From the NCBI GenBank assembly GCA_026018925.1, contig JAKSZU010000026.1:15987127-16051126 (forward strand): DNA of 64,000 bases, in the 5' to 3' direction. Shown one piece after another: positions 61,080 to 64,000 of this stretch (the first letter of the stretch is position 1; each line of letters opens with the position of its first letter). The notes beneath the pieces were generated by a model. That model had not been told where the DNA came from. It made no database searches and was given only the letters and a program-made list of their open reading frames with translations. The DNA comes from Tupaia tana (taxonomy: Eukaryota; Chordata; Mammalia; Scandentia; Tupaiidae). Position numbers and translations under genes: made by a program.

Positions 61080-61400
61080 CCTTCATTCATTCATTCATTC
61101 ATTCCCCGCATTGCCACCAGCACCTACTATGCGTTGCTTACCTGCAATGTAGGGGGGCAGGGTGGTGGTTACAGATGTATGAAAAACACACCAGCCCTGC
61201 CCCTCCAAACCTGCCCTATTCAGCAAGTACACAGATACACCAATATATAGGTAGAAAGCTGTCCTTTGGGTTCAATGTGCCAAAGGAAGCTAGGATGAGA
61301 AGAACAAAGAGAGGAGGCTATGCAGATGTGCAATCCGGGAGGGCCTCTCTGAGGCAGTGTTTTCAACAAGACCTAAAGGTGCAGAAGCTGGTGGCAGGAA
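61080..61400 (+). mobile_element. L2-like LINE relic with (CATT)n
   Basis: CATT repeat at 61082-61102, then CACCTACTATGCG, GAGGGCCTCTCTGAGGCAG and AACAAGACCTAAAGGTG, the usual L2 3' order. Confidence 0.65.
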
Positions 61401-61944
61401 CTAAGACAGGGACGACGGTGCCAGGCAGCGTGACCATCAGGATCTGAATTCTCACCAGGGACCTTTTCAGATTTTACTGAGTTCCTGGACAGCTGACTCA
61501 GTGGGAGGGGACAATCGCCATGGCCATGAGTGAGTTGGATGAGGCTTCTGGACCCTGCCCCAGTAATACCAGAAAACTCCCATTTCCACCTCCCCAGAGC
61601 CCTGCGGAACTGACAGGTCGGCTCTGGTGAAAACAAGTCAGCCCAGAGCAGAAACACCCGTGGGCCTGGAGCCTGTCTACTGGCAGGAAGCAGATGATGC
61701 TTTTAGGCAGCAGAAAGGAAAGGAACAGGGAAGGTGGGAGGGACAGACATCTAAGGGACAGATGGCAGCAGCCAGGGAAGGCCAGGTGAGCAAGCCATCC
61801 CCACCCCTTCCAGGAGGTGAACCCTGAGAGATCCAGGACCCTGGACATAGCACAAGACGAGAACTTCCTCTCCGTCAGTCCAGTGATGGAAGTCCAAGGA
61901 GGGATGAGCCTGGCCTGAAACGGCATAGGAGTTTAGGTGTGGAG
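61401..61944. other. Unassigned sequence
   Basis: No repeat or gene recognised; overlapping frames up to 142 codons lack any recognised feature. Confidence 0.3.
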
Positions 61945-62150
61945 CTGTGACCCTCACATGCTGTGTGACTGTGGGGAGCTCACTTCACTTCTCTGAGCCT
62001 CTGTCCCCGGTGCAGAATGGGAAGATGCGCTTTGCAGGGCTGTCCACAGAGTGCTTTCTTGCCTCAAGGACACAGTATTAAGCCATGCTGGGCCCTGTGC
62101 GTCGGCTTGCCCATCCATCACCTCGTGTAATACTCAGGGCAGCCTAAGAG
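61945..62150 (+). mobile_element. MIR relic
   Basis: TGCTGTGTGACTGTGGGGAG, CTTCTCTGAGCCTCTGTCC, GCAGAATGGGAAG. Confidence 0.75.
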
Positions 62151-62163
62151 ATTGACTTGGCTG

Positions 62164-62424
62164 GGGACCAGCAGTTGGCATAATGACTATGTCGCTGGAC
62201 TCCCATGTAGTCGACCGCGGTTCGAGTCCCGGACCCGGTGGCTTAAACTCATGCCAGGCGCGTGTGCGTGCATGCCCAAGATCCTGAGAGGAGAATGGAG
62301 GAGAAGGGATTGCGGCGTGGCCATTCCCCCTTGGGGATGATTTCTCACTTTCTATCTCTCTGTCTCTCTCTGTCTTTCTGGTGAGCGCATGTGCCCTATA
62401 GCAAAAGCCTCTCAAAAACAAAAA
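62164..62424 (+). mobile_element. SINE-A, young
   Basis: GGGGACCAGCAGTTGGCATAATG to CCCTATAGCAAAAGCCTCTC. TSD AGATTGACTTGGCTG (62149-62163) against AGATAGACTTGGCTG (62425-62439). Confidence 0.94.
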
Positions 62425-62439
62425 AGATAGACTTGGCTG

Positions 62440-62545
62440 TCCACATTTTGCAGAGAGAGCCAGAGAGGTTGAGAAACATGCCTGAGGTCCCACAGCAAGG
62501 GGTCAGCACCAAGCCCCATCCCCGACCTGGGACTTCAAACAAAGC
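62440..62545 (-). mobile_element. MIR relic
   Basis: CACATTTTGCAGAGAGAGCC, GAGGTCCCACAGCAAGGGG. Confidence 0.65.
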
Positions 62546-62549
62546 TCAT

Positions 62550-62889
62550 GTGCTCAGCCACTGAAGGTTGGCCCTGGCCTCTGGTGGATGGCTGTGTGTG
62601 TGTACTTGTGTGCGTATCACGATGACCCTCCGACACGGAACTTGGAACAAGTGGTGTGTTCAGAGCTCTGAGAGCAGGCTTGCAGAAGTGGTGACTGCCA
62701 GGAATCTGCAGGACAGAGTGACAAGGGGACACAGGAAAGAAGCAAGCTGCATTTCCAGAGGCGTGAGCCTAATTTTTATGTAAGATGTTCATCGGAGGCT
62801 TCTCCGTGTCAGCGCACGGGAGACTCAGTGTGAATGCTATTATAGTAACTCCTCTGCATCTCGCTGGCTGGCAGAAGAGCCATCTGTCG
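62550..62889. other. Unassigned sequence
   Basis: SINE-free, about 340 bp; nothing recognised. Confidence 0.3.
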
Positions 62890-63089
62890 GGCTAGCCCTG
62901 TAGCCTAGTGGTTAAGGGAGCTAGATTCTATTCAGTACGTGGCCGACCGCAGTTCGAATTCTGGCCCCGGCAGCCTGGAAACGCTCCTAACAGGATGGAG
63001 AAATGGAGGAGAAGAGATTGCAGCGTGACCTAACCCTGTGAGGGCGTGCTCTCTCTCTCTCAGGTGAACACACGTGCCCTCTAGCAATT
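62890..63089 (+). mobile_element. SINE-D, shortened
   Basis: GGGCTAGCCCTGTAGCCTAGTGG, GTTCGAATTCTGG, CCTAACAGGATGGAG, CCCTCTAGCAATTTG. The GTGCATGTGC tract is deleted. Confidence 0.85.
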
Positions 63090-63168
63090 TGGGGGGGACA
63101 GCATCTCCGTGGGGGTGGGCATTGGACTAAATCAGGTATCTCAGATTCTAGAGAAGTGTCAGGTTTAT

Positions 63169-63416
63169 GGGGGGCAGCGGTGGTCTGGTGGTTAAGGCGC
63201 TAGACTGCCACATGGCTGACCTCGGTTCAAGTCCCAGACCTGGCAGCTTGAAAATCACACTGGGCGCATGTGAGTATGTGCCCAAAGCCCCAGGAAAAGA
63301 ATGGAAAAGAAGGGATTGGAGCAAGGACATCCCCCCGGGGGGTGTTTTCTCACTTTCCCTCTCACTGTCTCTCTCCAGGGAGTGCACACACCCTATGGCA
63401 AAAATCTAAAATAAGT
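63169..63416 (+). mobile_element. SINE-A, older, with TSD
   Basis: GGGGGGCAGCGGTGGTCTGGTGG head, full body. TSD TGTCAGGTTTA at 63158-63168 and 63417-63427. Confidence 0.9.
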
Positions 63417-63624
63417 TGTCAGGTTTAATGACACTCTGTCCCTGGGCTAAGCACTTTACTATCCTTGCTGTATTTAAGTCTTACCATGTCCTCGAACACA
63501 ATATTGTATCTCATTTTTTATATGTAGGAACTGATGTCCCAAAAGTTTCCAGGCCTTGCTGTGTGCCTTTAGGTAGAGACAAAAATCTTTCTGGGCCTTA
63601 ATTTCCTTGTATAAGACAAAAAGG

Positions 63625-63850
63625 TGGGACAGGAGGTGGCATAGTGGTTAAGGCACTGGACTCCCACATGGTCAACTGCGGTTCAAGTCTTGGACCTGGA
63701 GGCTTGCTTTCTCACTTTCCTACTCTCTCTCTCTCTCTCACTCTCTCTGTCTCTCTCTGGTGAGCATACATACTCTATAGCCAATTAAAATACTAATAAT
63801 ACAATTAAATAATTATTTTAAAAGAATTTTTTTAAAAAAAAAGAAAAAAG
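63625..63850 (+). mobile_element. SINE-B
   Basis: GTGGGACAGGAGGTGGCATAGTGG, C/T tract, CTCTATAGCCAATTAAAATAC and AATTAAATAATTATTTTAAAAG tail. Confidence 0.87.
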
Positions 63851-63864
63851 GATTGGTCAAAATC

Positions 63865-64000
63865 AGGAATCAGTTCACTTTTTCTATAAAAGGTGAGATA
63901 GTAAATATTTTAGGCTTTATGGGTCACATTGTCTGTGCCCCTCGGTCCTGCAGTTGCTTTGTAAACTCAGTGACAGACAACATGTAAATGAAAAGTGAGC
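63865..64000 (+). mobile_element. hAT-Charlie-like relic, cut by the window edge
   Basis: CACTTTTTCTATAAAAGGTGAG, GTAAATATTTTAGGCTTTATGGG, GACAGACAACATGTAAATG match a well-known mammalian hAT non-autonomous type from memory; name uncertain. Confidence 0.55.

Overview
The window looks like intergenic or intronic DNA from a placental mammal. I find no protein-coding gene, exon, structural RNA gene, CRISPR array or prokaryotic feature in it. The DNA is dominated by roughly one hundred short interspersed elements (SINEs) with tRNA-like heads. They lie over older mammalian relics: MIR, L2, L1M-type LINEs, MST-like ERVL-MaLR LTRs, MER20-like hAT elements and a mariner-like MITE. The mix of tRNA SINEs, MST-type LTRs and two 7SL-containing SINEs suggests Euarchonta. 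From memory, the SINE types best match those described from colugos (Dermoptera, Galeopterus/Cynocephalus: t-SINE/CYN). That assignment is an inference and needs a library search.

Five SINE families are named here for use in the entries. SINE-A is about 260-280 bp: a tRNA-like head (young copies start GGGACCAGCAGTTAGCGTAATGG-type, box B GGTTCGAGTCC), then a GTGTGCGTGCGTGCCC tract, a GAGAATGGAGGAGAAGGG block, a CCCCCCTGGGGGG palindrome, a (TGTCTCTC)n tract, CCCTATAGCAAAAACCTCTCC and a pure A tail. SINE-B is about 160-200 bp: the same kind of head, a short C/T tract, GGTCAAATTAAAATAAATAA and often TTCTTTT before the A tail. SINE-C has a different head (CAGTGGTAAGAC...CTGCAAGGCTGACC) and ends GGAAGAAATAAATAAA. 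SINE-D starts GGGCCAGCCCGGTAGCCT and contains CCCAACAGGATGGAG. SINE-E is a rarer family with CATGTTTTCAGG and GGCTTCCAGCATTGC.

Layout. 1-5.2 kb: SINEs, an L2 relic, a TG/GA microsatellite and a tRNA+7SL chimera. 5.5-6.6 kb: unassigned sequence. 6.6-12.3 kb: a dense SINE field with a MER20-like element, MIRs and an MST-like LTR; it holds a SINE with an apparent 3' transduction and a tailless SINE. 12.4-13.0 kb: a GC-rich island with three GC boxes. 13.4-18.4 kb: SINEs and an L1 relic. 18.4-19.4 kb: SINE-free sequence. 20-25 kb: young SINEs in inverted orientation, an MST LTR and a SINE-riddled L1. 25-26.1 kb: an L2 split by SINEs sharing one target site. 28.3-35 kb: several SINE-poor blocks with homeodomain-like motifs, between SINEs. 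36-45.3 kb: nested LINE/LTR/SINE layers. 46.5-47.3, 49.4-50, 56.8-58.6 and 60-62 kb: SINE-poor blocks, one with a palindromic RFX X-box. 62-64 kb: more SINEs and a hAT relic at the edge.

Most open reading frames of 60-235 codons here are translations of SINEs, LINEs or simple repeats and are not annotated. What is notable is how the SINEs behave (chimeras, dimers, transduction, tail loss, CTCF-like motifs) and a set of candidate regulatory islands; I see no gene system.
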